DNA of 64,000 bases from an uncultured Victivallales bacterium (GTDB lineage Bacteria; Verrucomicrobiota; Lentisphaeria; Victivallales; UBA1829): positions 60,199-124,198 of the forward strand of contig CAKUJH010000004.1 of assembly GCA_934661375.1 (NCBI GenBank), read 5' to 3'. The position numbers and the translations under genes were made by a program. A model generated the notes under the pieces. The model was not told the DNA's origin and did no database searches. It was given only the letters and a program-made list of their open reading frames with translations. Below are positions 23,449 to 33,012 of this stretch, one piece after another (within the stretch, counting starts at the first letter, position 1; each line of letters starts with the position of its first letter).

Positions 23449-24987
23449 TCAATTTTTCCGGTCAAACAGCAGCCATGACTGCTTGGGACGGCGGTATTCA
23501 TCCAGCAATCCCTTGTTGTTGAATCCGCGCGGACGCATGACCTTGCCGGTTGTTCCGGTATAGGTGTTGGCATTGCAGAACAGCCACAGGATGACTCCGG
23601 ACCACGCCGGATTCTTCTCTATGGAATCCATGACCGTATGAATATATTCGGTCTGATATTCCTCCGACCACGGCGCGCCGCTGTGATCTCCGCAGATTGC
23701 CGCCGCTCCGATTTCGCTGATGATCCGGGGTTTGCCTGGAAATTTTTCCGCCAGAGAATCCAGAAATGCCGGAATTTCGGCAATTTTTTCTTCTCCGTAC
23801 CAGGCAGGATAAACGTTCAACGCAATTATGTCCGTCAAATCCAGACAGCGGTCGGTATGGGGACGGTTCGAAGCAAAAGTTGCCGGCCGCGACGGGTCAA
23901 TTTCATGACAGATGTTCATCAGCCGCCGGACCGCTTCGACTCCCGGTTCCGTATTGCTGGCGCATTCATTCAGAAAACCGTGAATCAGCAGCGAAGGATG
24001 ATTGATGGAAGTACGGATGGTCAGTTCCAGCTGTTCTGCCAGTGTATCCATGAATCTGCTGTCGGACAGATCCTGAACGGGATTGCCCCAGGACAACGGT
24101 TCCTCCCAGACCAGGATGCCGAGCCGGTCGCACATTCGGAAGAAAAATTCCCGCTGCGGATAATGTGAACCCCGGACAAAATTGAATCCGGCGCGTTTGA
24201 TCTGGAGCAGATCCGACGCAATCAGGGACTCCGGGGTGGCGGGTCCGAATTCCGGATGACTTTCATGCCGGTTGACGCCGCGCAGCTGAAGTTTTTTTCC
24301 GTTCAATTTCAGATGATCGCCATGCCAGTCTATGGTCCGGATACCGAATTCTGTTTCTTTTCCGTTGACGGTCAGTTTATGCAGGAACGGCGTTTCCGGA
24401 CTCCATAACCGGAAATCCGGTACACGCAAACGGATTTTTGGTGCGGTTTTCATTTGAATTTCCGGCTGTTCATCGAAACGGATCGTCAGAACCGGGGCAT
24501 CTGTTTCGACCCGGATTTCCACTTCGCCGGTTTCATGATTCAGCGGAATGACGGCAAGATACCGGATTTCTACCGGTTCAACCGGTTCAAGCGTAACGTG
24601 GTCATAGATTCCCCCGAAGCCGTAAAAATCATAATATTCACGGAACAGCGGATGTCCTTCCAGCAGGTTGTCCGTGCGGATGACCAGTTCATGTTCGCCG
24701 GCGGAAGCGGAAAATTCGGCGGTCAGCGGCGACCATGCCAATGCGCTTTCCGCGATCAGGTCCCCATCCCAGAAAACCGCCGCCCGGAGTCCGAAGGAAC
24801 CGATCCGCAGACGCTGTCTGCCCTGCTGCACTTTCACTTTGCGGCGGTAATATGCGAAGCCGCGCTGATTGAAACGCAATCCCATGGCATCGAAACAGCC
24901 GGGCACGCTTGCGACCGAAGAATATTCCGGCGTTTCTTCCAGGTTTTGGCAATAGGCAAAATCCCAGATCCCATCCAGATTCAGCAT
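23449..24987 (-). CDS. GH2-family glycosidase (beta-glucuronidase/beta-galactosidase-like)
   Basis: 512 residues, no signal peptide. It has the three-part GH2 build. A jelly-roll sugar-binding domain spans about 1-150 (NLDGIWDFAYCQNLEETPEY, SVPGCFDAMGLRFNQRGFAY) and an immunoglobulin-like domain follows to about 240. The TIM barrel starts at LQLRGVNRHESHPEFGP, with acid/base Glu near 341 in GFLNECASN and nucleophile Glu near 425 in IISEIGAAAICG. YPAWYGEE and the short total length fit the beta-glucuronidase subgroup (LacZ-type enzymes are far longer). The ATG at 24987 has AGGAGG at 6 bases; the frame is open to 25248. It is divergent from an AraC gene, its probable regulator, and may be coupled to a 40-codon frame upstream. 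Confidence 0.85.
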   Translation of the reverse strand: MLNLDGIWDFAYCQNLEETPEYSSVASVPGCFDAMGLRFNQRGFAYYRRKVKVQQGRQRLRIGSFGLRAAVFWDGDLIAESALAWSPLTAEFSASAGEHELVIRTDNLLEGHPLFREYYDFYGFGGIYDHVTLEPVEPVEIRYLAVIPLNHETGEVEIRVETDAPVLTIRFDEQPEIQMKTAPKIRLRVPDFRLWSPETPFLHKLTVNGKETEFGIRTIDWHGDHLKLNGKKLQLRGVNRHESHPEFGPATPESLIASDLLQIKRAGFNFVRGSHYPQREFFFRMCDRLGILVWEEPLSWGNPVQDLSDSRFMDTLAEQLELTIRTSINHPSLLIHGFLNECASNTEPGVEAVRRLMNICHEIDPSRPATFASNRPHTDRCLDLTDIIALNVYPAWYGEEKIAEIPAFLDSLAEKFPGKPRIISEIGAAAICGDHSGAPWSEEYQTEYIHTVMDSIEKNPAWSGVILWLFCNANTYTGTTGKVMRPRGFNNKGLLDEYRRPKQSWLLFDRKN

Positions 24988-25103
24988 GATGCACCTCCTG
25001 TATGACCAGTCATTTTGCGGGTGTTTTTTACGGAACAGCCAAAAAAGCAGCATGAAACTGTCTGGACTGTTCCCCGGTTGATTCTGGAGACTGTTTTCTT
25101 CAT
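24981..25103 (-). CDS. Possible 40-residue leader ORF upstream of the GH2 gene
   Basis: A 40-codon frame begins at an ATG with a strong AGGAAGGA site (about 25108-25115) and ends in TGA overlapping the GH2 start codon (ATGCTGA), in a different frame. The peptide (MKKTVSRINRGTVQTVSCCF, then a Cys-rich tail) has no recognised similarity. The arrangement suggests translational coupling or a regulatory leader peptide, but chance cannot be excluded. Confidence 0.3.
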   Translation of the reverse strand: MKKTVSRINRGTVQTVSCCFFGCSVKNTRKMTGHTGGASC

Positions 25104-25222
25104 AATATTCCTTCCTGTAATGGATTATTGATTTGCTCTTTTTATAAATTAGGCTATATTTCATGGAATTCAATCTGACAGAATGGTAAAATTGAAGCAT
25201 GGAAAAGGAAAAAGGTAACAGA

Positions 25223-26014
25223 ATGGAAAATTTACGGGATTTCGTCATGGCAACCGGCTGGCGGGAAACGGGATTCTATGTGCGCGGCACCGGACATTTC
25301 ATCATTTCCGAACGCGAACCGGATAAGTATGCGGATTTCGGAGAAATATTCTGGTGCATTGCCGGATGCGGAAAATTCAGAGCCGCCAGCGGAATCCGGT
25401 ATGATCTGCTGCCCGGCAATGTCTGGTATTATCCGCCCCGGTCGCAGCATGTGATTGACCCGCAGCCCGCGGGATTCAATTACCGGTGGCTTTCCATTGA
25501 CGGATCCGATGCCGGAATGTTGTTCAAGGCGATGAAAATCCGTCCGGGCATCAATCCGGCGGGGGCTTGTCCCGAACAGCTTTTCGCCAATATTGAACTG
25601 GAACTGCAGAATACCACGTCCCATTCCCAGATGCGCGCTCTGACTTCCGCATTCGAAATCCTGACCATGATCACTGCTCCGCAAACGGAAAAACGGCCGA
25701 TGCTGGAAAAAATCCGGACCCTGATTCATAAAAATTATGCCATGCCGGATCTGAATGTTGCCCGGATCGCCGATCTTTTCCATATTCACCGGGTAACTTT
25801 ATCCCGGACTTTCAAACAGGCATACGGCATATCGCCCGGCGATTATCTGAATTCCATACGGCTGCAGGCTGGAATCCGTCTGCTGAAAGAATCCTGCATG
25901 TCCATCAAGGATATTGCCGCCGCCTGCGGTTATTCTTCCGGCAGTTACTTCGGAAAAGTATTGATGTTCCGGACCGGGTACACTCCGAAACATTTCCGGA
26001 AAATGATGAAGTGA
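25223..26014 (+). CDS. AraC-family transcriptional regulator
   Basis: 263 residues. The N-terminal cupin-like sensor (ADFGEIFWCIAGCGKFRAAS, GNVWYYPPRSQHVIDPQPAG) leads to a double helix-turn-helix (LNVARIADLFHIHRVTLSRT and MSIKDIAAACGYSSGSYFGK, then TGYTPKHFRK). The ATG at 25223 follows an AAAAAGG site; an upstream in-frame ATG at 25199 is possible but lacks a site. A weak promoter (TTGCTC at 25133, TATATT at 25155) precedes it. It faces the GH2 gene across about 230 bp and shares the domain plan of the regulator at 2716, so it probably controls the GH2 gene in response to a sugar. Confidence 0.9.
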   Translation: MENLRDFVMATGWRETGFYVRGTGHFIISEREPDKYADFGEIFWCIAGCGKFRAASGIRYDLLPGNVWYYPPRSQHVIDPQPAGFNYRWLSIDGSDAGMLFKAMKIRPGINPAGACPEQLFANIELELQNTTSHSQMRALTSAFEILTMITAPQTEKRPMLEKIRTLIHKNYAMPDLNVARIADLFHIHRVTLSRTFKQAYGISPGDYLNSIRLQAGIRLLKESCMSIKDIAAACGYSSGSYFGKVLMFRTGYTPKHFRKMMK

Positions 26015-26029
26015 GTATTCGGAGGAAAT

Positions 26030-26077
26030 AAAAAAATTCCCCGGCTGCACTGTCATAGACGGAACCGCCGGAGAATT
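26030..26077 (-). terminator. Rho-independent terminator at the end of the T6SS operon
   Basis: AATTC-C-CCGGC (26035-26045) pairs with GCCGG-A-GAATT (26067-26077), a ten-pair stem with one mismatch. On the minus strand it is followed by a run of Ts (26036-26030). It lies 12 bp after the tssM stop and also separates the convergent AraC gene. Confidence 0.65.
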
Positions 26078-26089
26078 GAAAGGGAAAGA

Positions 26090-29000
26090 TTATCTGCCGC
26101 TTTTGAGCTGTTCCTGGATTCTGGAAAATTCAGGAGTGCTGTTTCTGCGCGGCCATTCCTTCGCAGACGGCAGTATTTTGTTGAAGCGCAAACCGATACA
26201 GTAAACGCTCTCCTGTCCGGAAGAATCCCGCAGGTACAGCGGCACATAAAGCAGTTTTGCCGCAGAATCATAAACTGCGCCCGGCGTCAGCCAGAGCCGG
26301 ATCGCCGCCCAGTCATGTTCCACGGAAACCGTCAGTTCCGGAGTTCCTTTGACGGAATAATTCATGAAGGAGAAGGCAATGCGTCTTACGGCGGCATCGC
26401 CGTCCAGCAGGAAACGTTCCTTGCCGGCTCCTTCCGTCCGGGTGTTCACGGGAGCCGCGCCTTCCGCCGCGACGGTCAGATAACGGTATCTGAGCCATGC
26501 CGGAGTTTTTCCCGGCGCGATGGCGGCACACATCCGTTTCTGAATATCCGCGGGGAGTACAACGATGCTCCAGCGCAAGGGTTTCAGGGTATTGGTCAAG
26601 GCGTCGGCAATGGTTCCGGCGCGTTCACACCAGACCCGATCCGCCGCAGTGAAACGGGGATCCGGAGGAAGCTGATGAATGCGCTGTCCGGCGTTTTTGG
26701 CGGAGGCGGGTTCCGTTTTCTGCGGCGGCAGAAATTCCAGGAACCGTTTCAGATCGCCGGCTGACAATGCTGTCCCGGAAGCGTCTGCGCAAAGCGGAAA
26801 ACGCTGAATCATGCCGATGCAGTCGGCATATTGTTTTGCCCGCGCCGTGACGGCATTCTGACGGAGCAGCGCGCAGGCGTCCTCGACATAATGAGTCCAC
26901 CAGCCGATGTTGCCGGCTTCATTTTTCCCTTGCACGATGGAATAATTCAGCGCGAATTGTTCTTCCGGCAGAACGGAAATGACGTTCCAGGCTTCAAGCG
27001 GATTTTTGGGAAGCGCATTCCAGTTGGCAACTACCCGGAGACAGGTTTCCGTGTAATGCGGAGTCAGGACCGCCATGACACCGGCAAATTCGCCGATGGT
27101 CTGGTCGCGGAGTTTCCGGTTGGCGGGAGAAAGCAGTTCCGCCGGAATTTCCGCAAGATGCCGCCGCAGGGTTTCATAAACCGTACCGAGAATGGCGTTG
27201 GTGCGGTACGCTTTGAGCGTGGCATTTCTGTCCTGGAAATCCTGATAGCTGGCGGGATGGAAGCCCAGCGTATCCGGATAATTCCGCCAGTAGGCAATAT
27301 ATTCCGTAAGATAGGAATCGAAGGCATTGCGGATATCCTTGATTCGTGTCGGAACCTGAATGGTTCCGGTGTTTCCTTTGGGCGAAGCTGCGGTTTTCGC
27401 CAGCAGAGCCGCGGCGTTCTGCATCAGCGGCAAAGCGGCTTCGGGGTCGAAATCCTGACGGTATTCCAGTTTTCCGACAGACTGTCCTGCCAGTTCCGGC
27501 GGAATCCGGAAAACATTTTCCTGCTGTCTGGTGCCGGCGATCCGGTTGCGCAGGGTTTCTCCGGAGGCGGGCAGACGTCCAGCCTCTTCATTCAGCAGTT
27601 TCCAGCGGGAATACTGCATGGCGGCATTCATGGCACTGCGTTCCGAAACAATCAGGGAGTCGTCTTTGCCCAGGGCGTCTCCGCAGATTGCCGCAAACCA
27701 GTCAAAGGCGGACTGCTGTTCTTTCAGCTTCTGCTCATTGGCTTCCCAGTTCTGCTGAAAACCGTTTTTGCCGGATTTTTCCTGATGCAGCGGCGCGGCA
27801 GCCAGTTCGCGCAGACGGATGGACAACTGAGCCAGAGTCATCGGACCGATGGAATCGGCAGCGGTTTTTTTGATGCCGACCGGACGCATACAAAGCTGAT
27901 AGAACTGCGGCATCCGTTCTTTCTGAACTGCGGTGTCTGCGTTAATGGCATTCAGCACCGTTTTGCGCCAGAGTTCGATTTTTTCCTGCTGCATGGAGGT
28001 GTTTCCCCGTGCCGGATTCCGGGCGGATGCGGCTGCGGACAGCGCTTTGTAATCCTGTTCGAGCAGATCGCGGAACGAGGCGACCGCCTGGTTCAGGATC
28101 GTGATTCCGTGATCCTTGTAATCCAAAATTCCGGATTTGACCGCAGAACTGTTCTGGCCATTCATCGGGAAAAGCTGTTTGCCGGTCCGGATGAATTCCT
28201 CGGTCAGCGCGCTTCGCTGTTTCAGGTTTGCCTGAAGCTGTTCCGGTGCGATATTGGCAGGCGAGACGATCTGCTGGCGGAGCTGTTTGTCCAATTCCGA
28301 AAAACGAAGGACATTCTGCAGATGTTCGCGCAGCTGTCCGTATTTGCTTTCCGGATAAATGTTCAGATTCTGCCATGCCTGCATCAGACGTTCTGCGCCG
28401 TAGCGGCAGGAACGGCTGAAATCCTTGGAAAACAGGAAGATGTTGTCCGTCATGGAGCTGGTCGTGCGGTCTTCCGCGTAAGAGGCAAAGTACGCCAGCG
28501 AGGCTTCGCTGATGTCCGGGTCCAGATAACGCATGAAATCCGCAATGCTTCTGTTGTCCCGGTCTTTGCGGTCGTGCGAGAAGAGATACCAGGGTTTCTT
28601 TTTCAGGGTTCTGCTCCGGATGAATTCCCGGATGACCGCGCCTTCCGCGGCGGAAACCGTTTTGTCTGCCGGGGTTTTCAGCAGTTCCTGTTCGGCGATT
28701 TGAATCATGGGTTCCATCAGCATGTTGGAAAGGATTCCGTTGTGGATGATTTCCCGTTCGGCGTACCCCATATCGGTGAATGAGCCGAAAAGCAGGAATG
28801 AGGAAAGCCGGAAGGCGAACGGCGGTTTGACCGGAGTGGTCAGCATATCGTATTCCGATGCAAACAGGTTCATCCGGAGGATTGAGCTTTCCCCGGAAAG
28901 CGGCAGGGTCGCCGTCAGTTCCCAGGAATTTTCACCGTCGGGTACGATCAGCGGCGACTTTTTCAGTGTGCCGTCGCGGAGTTTTTCGGCAATGAACTTG

Positions 29001-30412
29001 TAATATCCGGTCTGCGTTTTCAGGTTGCGGCTGATCTGCGGACTGACATATAAGCCGCTGAGCAGGAAGGTCAGCCCCATGCCGAGCAGAATCAGACTGA
29101 CCAGATAGTACGGAATATTGCGGCGGAAGCGTTCCGCGGCGGTGAATTCCGCCAGGTCTCGCCGGCAGAAGATGAAATTATGCAGCAGACTGCGGATGAA
29201 CGCGCCCTGCCGTTCCGGACGCGGCTGTTTGATGACCGGCGCATCGTCCACGTTTTTTCCGAGGGCGGAGGCATATTCGGCATCCAGACAGACCCCGGCG
29301 TCTTCCGCGGAGGTGAAGAACACGCCGGACAGGATTGCTTTTTCCGAAGCATGGAGGTTTTCTGTGCCGAACAGACTTTTGAGATAAAGGGACAGCACCG
29401 GTTTCAGGGAATTGAAACTTTCCGGGAAGGTGAAAATATCCCCCGCGGCTGCACCGCGTTCCGCGCCGGATGCATCATGCACCTGACGCGACAGCATACC
29501 GGAAAGCCGTCCTTCGCAAAGACGGTTTATGACTTTTTCCCAGAAGCTGTCAAAATCCGCGGCGGAAAACGTTCCGGCATGTTCGCAGTTCCAGCCGAAC
29601 ACATCATTCCGGAAAGCATCTTTGGCATTGTCGAAATATTCACGGAATCCGACCAGCATGTCGCATTTGGTCACGACCACCCAGCAGGGCAGGAGCATCC
29701 CGACGGAACGGATCAGCCGGTTCAGTTCCGAGGCGATCAGCAGAGCTTTTTTCCGGACCTGCGATTCTTCATCCGCCAGCAGGGCGTCTGCGGGAATCGT
29801 CAGAATGATTCCGTCCAGCGGATGTTTCGCATGTTTTTTCCGGATCAGCTTGACAATCTTTGCCCATTCTGCGCCGGAGCCGTTCATCCATCTGTCGAAG
29901 AAAACCCGTCCGGCGACATCCAGCACCACCGCCTGCGGTGTTGTCCAGAAACGGAGAGGTACCGATTCCCCTTCCTGCTGATTTTTGTCTTCTTCAACGG
30001 AGACGCGGGTATCCATCTGACATTTCCGCAGCAGGGAGGATTTGCCGCAGGATGGTTCGCCGAGCAGCATAAACCAGGGCAGGTCATAAGGCTTCCGTTC
30101 CAGTTCGGACAGCATTTTCATGCCGCGCCGGAAAAGACCGGGGATCATTGCCGTCCGGACCGTTACCGTCTCGCGGACAGAGTCTGCACTGTCTCCGCCG
30201 CGGGCGAGGCGGTTCAGATTTTTCCATGCCATGAGATCGTCTTTGAGTTTGGCGGTTTCCTTGTTCTTTGCATGATTTGCGCGGAATTTCCGGTACAGCG
30301 GAAGGCACACTCCGAAGACCAGAAGCAGCAGAATGACAAATCCTGCAAGAAGGAGCAGCCAATGCTCTCCGCACCAGTTGATGAATGTATTGCCGGTTGC
30401 TGTCTGATTCAT
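26090..30412 (-). CDS. tssM: T6SS membrane-complex protein TssM (IcmF family)
   Basis: 1440 residues. A membrane helix lies at about 18-40. A cytoplasmic GTPase-like domain follows with Walker A GEPSCGKS (118-125), DVAG (165-168) and TKCD (248-251). A second membrane helix is at about 433-456, and the rest is a long periplasmic domain (IcmF-related and C-terminal regions). In known systems TssM forms the trans-envelope ring with TssJ and TssL and anchors the baseplate. Only one N-terminal helix is evident where many homologues have a hairpin of two. It is longer than the usual 1100-1300. Its start overlaps the tssL stop by 4 bases (ATGA); a terminator follows the gene. Confidence 0.93.
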   Translation of the reverse strand: MNQTATGNTFINWCGEHWLLLLAGFVILLLLVFGVCLPLYRKFRANHAKNKETAKLKDDLMAWKNLNRLARGGDSADSVRETVTVRTAMIPGLFRRGMKMLSELERKPYDLPWFMLLGEPSCGKSSLLRKCQMDTRVSVEEDKNQQEGESVPLRFWTTPQAVVLDVAGRVFFDRWMNGSGAEWAKIVKLIRKKHAKHPLDGIILTIPADALLADEESQVRKKALLIASELNRLIRSVGMLLPCWVVVTKCDMLVGFREYFDNAKDAFRNDVFGWNCEHAGTFSAADFDSFWEKVINRLCEGRLSGMLSRQVHDASGAERGAAAGDIFTFPESFNSLKPVLSLYLKSLFGTENLHASEKAILSGVFFTSAEDAGVCLDAEYASALGKNVDDAPVIKQPRPERQGAFIRSLLHNFIFCRRDLAEFTAAERFRRNIPYYLVSLILLGMGLTFLLSGLYVSPQISRNLKTQTGYYKFIAEKLRDGTLKKSPLIVPDGENSWELTATLPLSGESSILRMNLFASEYDMLTTPVKPPFAFRLSSFLLFGSFTDMGYAEREIIHNGILSNMLMEPMIQIAEQELLKTPADKTVSAAEGAVIREFIRSRTLKKKPWYLFSHDRKDRDNRSIADFMRYLDPDISEASLAYFASYAEDRTTSSMTDNIFLFSKDFSRSCRYGAERLMQAWQNLNIYPESKYGQLREHLQNVLRFSELDKQLRQQIVSPANIAPEQLQANLKQRSALTEEFIRTGKQLFPMNGQNSSAVKSGILDYKDHGITILNQAVASFRDLLEQDYKALSAAASARNPARGNTSMQQEKIELWRKTVLNAINADTAVQKERMPQFYQLCMRPVGIKKTAADSIGPMTLAQLSIRLRELAAAPLHQEKSGKNGFQQNWEANEQKLKEQQSAFDWFAAICGDALGKDDSLIVSERSAMNAAMQYSRWKLLNEEAGRLPASGETLRNRIAGTRQQENVFRIPPELAGQSVGKLEYRQDFDPEAALPLMQNAAALLAKTAASPKGNTGTIQVPTRIKDIRNAFDSYLTEYIAYWRNYPDTLGFHPASYQDFQDRNATLKAYRTNAILGTVYETLRRHLAEIPAELLSPANRKLRDQTIGEFAGVMAVLTPHYTETCLRVVANWNALPKNPLEAWNVISVLPEEQFALNYSIVQGKNEAGNIGWWTHYVEDACALLRQNAVTARAKQYADCIGMIQRFPLCADASGTALSAGDLKRFLEFLPPQKTEPASAKNAGQRIHQLPPDPRFTAADRVWCERAGTIADALTNTLKPLRWSIVVLPADIQKRMCAAIAPGKTPAWLRYRYLTVAAEGAAPVNTRTEGAGKERFLLDGDAAVRRIAFSFMNYSVKGTPELTVSVEHDWAAIRLWLTPGAVYDSAAKLLYVPLYLRDSSGQESVYCIGLRFNKILPSAKEWPRRNSTPEFSRIQEQLKSGR

Positions 30413-31146
30413 TTTCTTTCTCCTGCGGCGGACTGGTCAAGGCTGTCCGCTGTTTTTTCCGAATCCGTGGAAATGGATGTTGCATAGACTGCGCTGTTCA
30501 ATGTGCTGCGGTATTCCAGCGTTGCTTTCCGCAGAGCCGCATAATTGTAGATCAGACAGCCCAGCGCGAATACGAAGCAGCAAAGAAGAATCCAGAGCGC
30601 GGCGCCTGCGGAATGTTTCCGGGGACGTCCGGGTTTCGTGTTTTCTGCCGGATACGGAGTAACCGGCTCCGAAACCGGGTTGAAATTATGGGCGAACCGC
30701 GCGGCGCAGAGCCGCATCCGGTGTTCGATGTATCCGGGATCGCCGCGGTGAACACCGTCGAATCCCAGTCCCATCATGAAGAAAAATTCTTCCAGACGGT
30801 TGTCCGATTCCGGGTCGTCGATGGTCTCCGCCAGCAGTTCAAAGAATTTTTCGTCGCCGGAAAGTTCCTTGTATCTGCGGGCGAGCAGCGGCCATTCTGC
30901 GGAAAACGGCAGATTGCCTTCCTTCACCATATAGTCAATGAAGAAAAGCAGCGGTTTCTCGATCCGGGCATATTCCCGCGCCAGAATGTCATCGGCGGCG
31001 AGGGTCAGACGGATGGCATCGAACCGGAGTTCCAGTTCATGCTGGAACGATTCCATGGACGGTGCCGCACCTGCGGCTGCCCGCCGGCGTGTTTCGCATA
31101 CAAGCAGAAGAACCGGACGGCATAATTTTTCAAGTCGGCTGCCCAT
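30409..31146 (-). CDS. tssL: T6SS membrane-complex protein TssL (DotU/ImpK family)
   Basis: 245 residues. The cytoplasmic helical domain has IEKPLLFFIDYMV and the family motif FFFMMGLGFDGVHR, and a single C-terminal membrane helix lies at about 183-202. There is no peptidoglycan-binding OmpA-like extension. It bridges TssM to the TssK baseplate. I chose the ATG at 31146 because of an AGGAGG site at 6 bases; it overlaps the end of tssK by 17 bases. The frame stays open to 31272 but the extra residues are low-complexity shadow. Confidence 0.9.
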   Translation of the reverse strand: MGSRLEKLCRPVLLLVCETRRRAAAGAAPSMESFQHELELRFDAIRLTLAADDILAREYARIEKPLLFFIDYMVKEGNLPFSAEWPLLARRYKELSGDEKFFELLAETIDDPESDNRLEEFFFMMGLGFDGVHRGDPGYIEHRMRLCAARFAHNFNPVSEPVTPYPAENTKPGRPRKHSAGAALWILLCCFVFALGCLIYNYAALRKATLEYRSTLNSAVYATSISTDSEKTADSLDQSAAGERK

Positions 31147-32503
31147 TTGCGCCTCCTTTGGTGTTGATGGTGATGTAAAGCGAGGCTTCCAGCTGCGGGA
31201 ACGATTCGGCGGCATAGTCGATGGCTGCGGCGTTTTCCGCAATAATGTCGTTCCAGATCCGGGCGGATTCATGCCGTTTCAGCAGAAACCACAGTGTATT
31301 CGGCAGGGACGGCAGACAGCGCGGCGGATAATGCAGTTCCTGGAGTCTGACGCCGCGGACCCGTCCGGCGAGAGCGGAGGGATTCACCAGCTTGAATTCA
31401 TCGCCCAGTTCCAGTGCATTCACAATTTTTCGGGAGTCGGCGGAACAGCTGACCGCCAGATAATATTCGCCGGCGGAGGCAAGGCGTTCCGCATCCAGCC
31501 GGGCAACCGGAACTCCGTCCTTGTCAGCAAAGTCGATTTTGACAAAGCCCAGTCCGCCGCCGGCAAGAATCAGGGCGCGGATTCCGTGGAACAATGCCTG
31601 AAAAGCCGGCGCGGCGTCCGGATGCCGGTACGACGGAACCGGTTCGAAAATCCGTTCCGGGTGCAGGGCGCAGAGCTCGCCGAACAGTACGGACAGTTCC
31701 CGGTACAATCCAAACGGATCTGTGGAGCAGGGTTCCAGTGCCGCCTCAAACCGAGCCAGCGCCATGTTGACACAACGGAGCTGAAGCATATTGTAGAGAT
31801 TGGTTCCGGACAGGGTTTCGGGCGAACAGCCGGATTCGGACAGATCGCTGACCAGACGGTCGCGCCGCTGCCGGAGTTCCCAGACCAGATCCGTCAGCTG
31901 CGCATACAGCGGACAGTCCGGGGTAAGACGCAGGAACGGCGGCAGATAGTCCGGGTCGGCAGCCAGTGCTGTTCCGGATGCTCCCTGTGCCACTCGAACC
32001 AGCCGCAGAACCGGCAGCAGTACCATGTCTTTGGCATCTCCCGCCACCAGCCGCACGTTGGGGACGCGGCGGACCAGTGAAATCTCATTTTCGCCGGAAT
32101 TTTCATCCCGTACGAGTTTTTCCCGAACCAGAAATGCCCGTTTGTCGTTTTCCGATTCACCGAGGTTCCCTTCGTGTTCGGAATAACGCGGAATGGCAAG
32201 GTGAATCAGAATTCCGCCTTCACCGATTTCCTGTTTTGACACATCCAGTGGCTGGAGCACCGAATTGCCCGGCATACTGACGCAGGTCCCGTCCGGCATG
32301 ACGGCGGAAAGCCGCAGAAACTGAATTCTGCCGCCCCGGAGCGCATCGGTGTTCAGTTCGTAATCCAGCAGTCCGTACGGGAAAGCATGGAAAATTTCGC
32401 GGTCCTTGTGGAGCGCATCCGCTCCGTATTTCTGAAGCTGCTGAAAATGGTGCGGCTGAATAAACAGACCGTCCGACCAGAATATTTGTTCATCAAATCT
32501 CAT
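31130..32503 (-). CDS. tssK: T6SS baseplate protein TssK
   Basis: 457 residues. The opening is diagnostic for TssK (IFWSDGLFIQPHHFQQLQKY, then FPYGLLDYELNTDAL). The C-terminal domain that contacts TssL ends LWFLLKRHESARIWNDIIAE, SFPQLEASLYITIN. TssK trimers join the baseplate wedge (TssE, TssF, TssG) to the membrane complex. AAGGA precedes the ATG; the stop overlaps the tssL start. Confidence 0.95.
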   Translation of the reverse strand: MRFDEQIFWSDGLFIQPHHFQQLQKYGADALHKDREIFHAFPYGLLDYELNTDALRGGRIQFLRLSAVMPDGTCVSMPGNSVLQPLDVSKQEIGEGGILIHLAIPRYSEHEGNLGESENDKRAFLVREKLVRDENSGENEISLVRRVPNVRLVAGDAKDMVLLPVLRLVRVAQGASGTALAADPDYLPPFLRLTPDCPLYAQLTDLVWELRQRRDRLVSDLSESGCSPETLSGTNLYNMLQLRCVNMALARFEAALEPCSTDPFGLYRELSVLFGELCALHPERIFEPVPSYRHPDAAPAFQALFHGIRALILAGGGLGFVKIDFADKDGVPVARLDAERLASAGEYYLAVSCSADSRKIVNALELGDEFKLVNPSALAGRVRGVRLQELHYPPRCLPSLPNTLWFLLKRHESARIWNDIIAENAAAIDYAAESFPQLEASLYITINTKGGANGQPT

Positions 32504-32520
32504 GGTAATTCCTTTTTCGG

Positions 32521-32994
32521 TTATTTTTCACTCCGGATCAGCCCGGACGGCGTTATGCGGAAATGCAGGGTTTTCCTGAATAAAAATGATTTATCGTATT
32601 TCACGGAAATTCTGCGTCCGTCTGCTTTCAGATCGCCCCGGATCGGCAGGTTGACATACAGAATCAGTTCATCCGGGGATTTTTCCGCCCAGCGGTCCCA
32701 GCAGTCCGCACTGCCGGAAAGGGTCCGGGTGCGGAGCGTGTATTGGGAAAACGTCAGCGTCTCCGGACGAAGAGATGTCCGCATCGGACTGTCCGGCTCG
32801 AAGTAGAAATCCACATCCGCATTGCCGGCGCGTCTGGCTTCATCGCCGCCGGTCGCCGCTATATCCACTTCCAGCGACGGGCATATTCCGAAATGTTTTT
32901 CCACTTCCGGCGCGACCGTGACTTCCACATTGGGGGAAAGACAGCCGCAAAGCAGCAGCGCCAGCACTCCCGGTACCAGTATTTTTATTTTCAT
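32521..32994 (-). CDS. tssJ: Putative T6SS outer-membrane lipoprotein TssJ
   Basis: 157 residues with a lipoprotein signal: MKIKILVPGVLALLLCGC, where Cys18 would be lipidated (the -2 position is an atypical Cys). The mature part is a small beta-rich domain (VEVTVAPEVEKHFGICPSLE, ISVKYDKSFLFRKTLHFRIT). Sequence similarity to TssJ/VasD is faint to my eye; the call rests on the signal, the size and the position directly before tssK. TssJ tethers TssM to the outer membrane, which implies a Gram-negative envelope and a type i system. Confidence 0.7.
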   Translation of the reverse strand: MKIKILVPGVLALLLCGCLSPNVEVTVAPEVEKHFGICPSLEVDIAATGGDEARRAGNADVDFYFEPDSPMRTSLRPETLTFSQYTLRTRTLSGSADCWDRWAEKSPDELILYVNLPIRGDLKADGRRISVKYDKSFLFRKTLHFRITPSGLIRSEK

Positions 32995-33012
32995 GACAAC
33001 CTCCGTTCCGTA

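Noticed and set aside
26831..28783. 650-codon plus-strand open frame opposite tssM
   Set aside because: Antisense to the strongly supported TssM coding frame; composition reflects reverse-complemented codons and no domain is visible.
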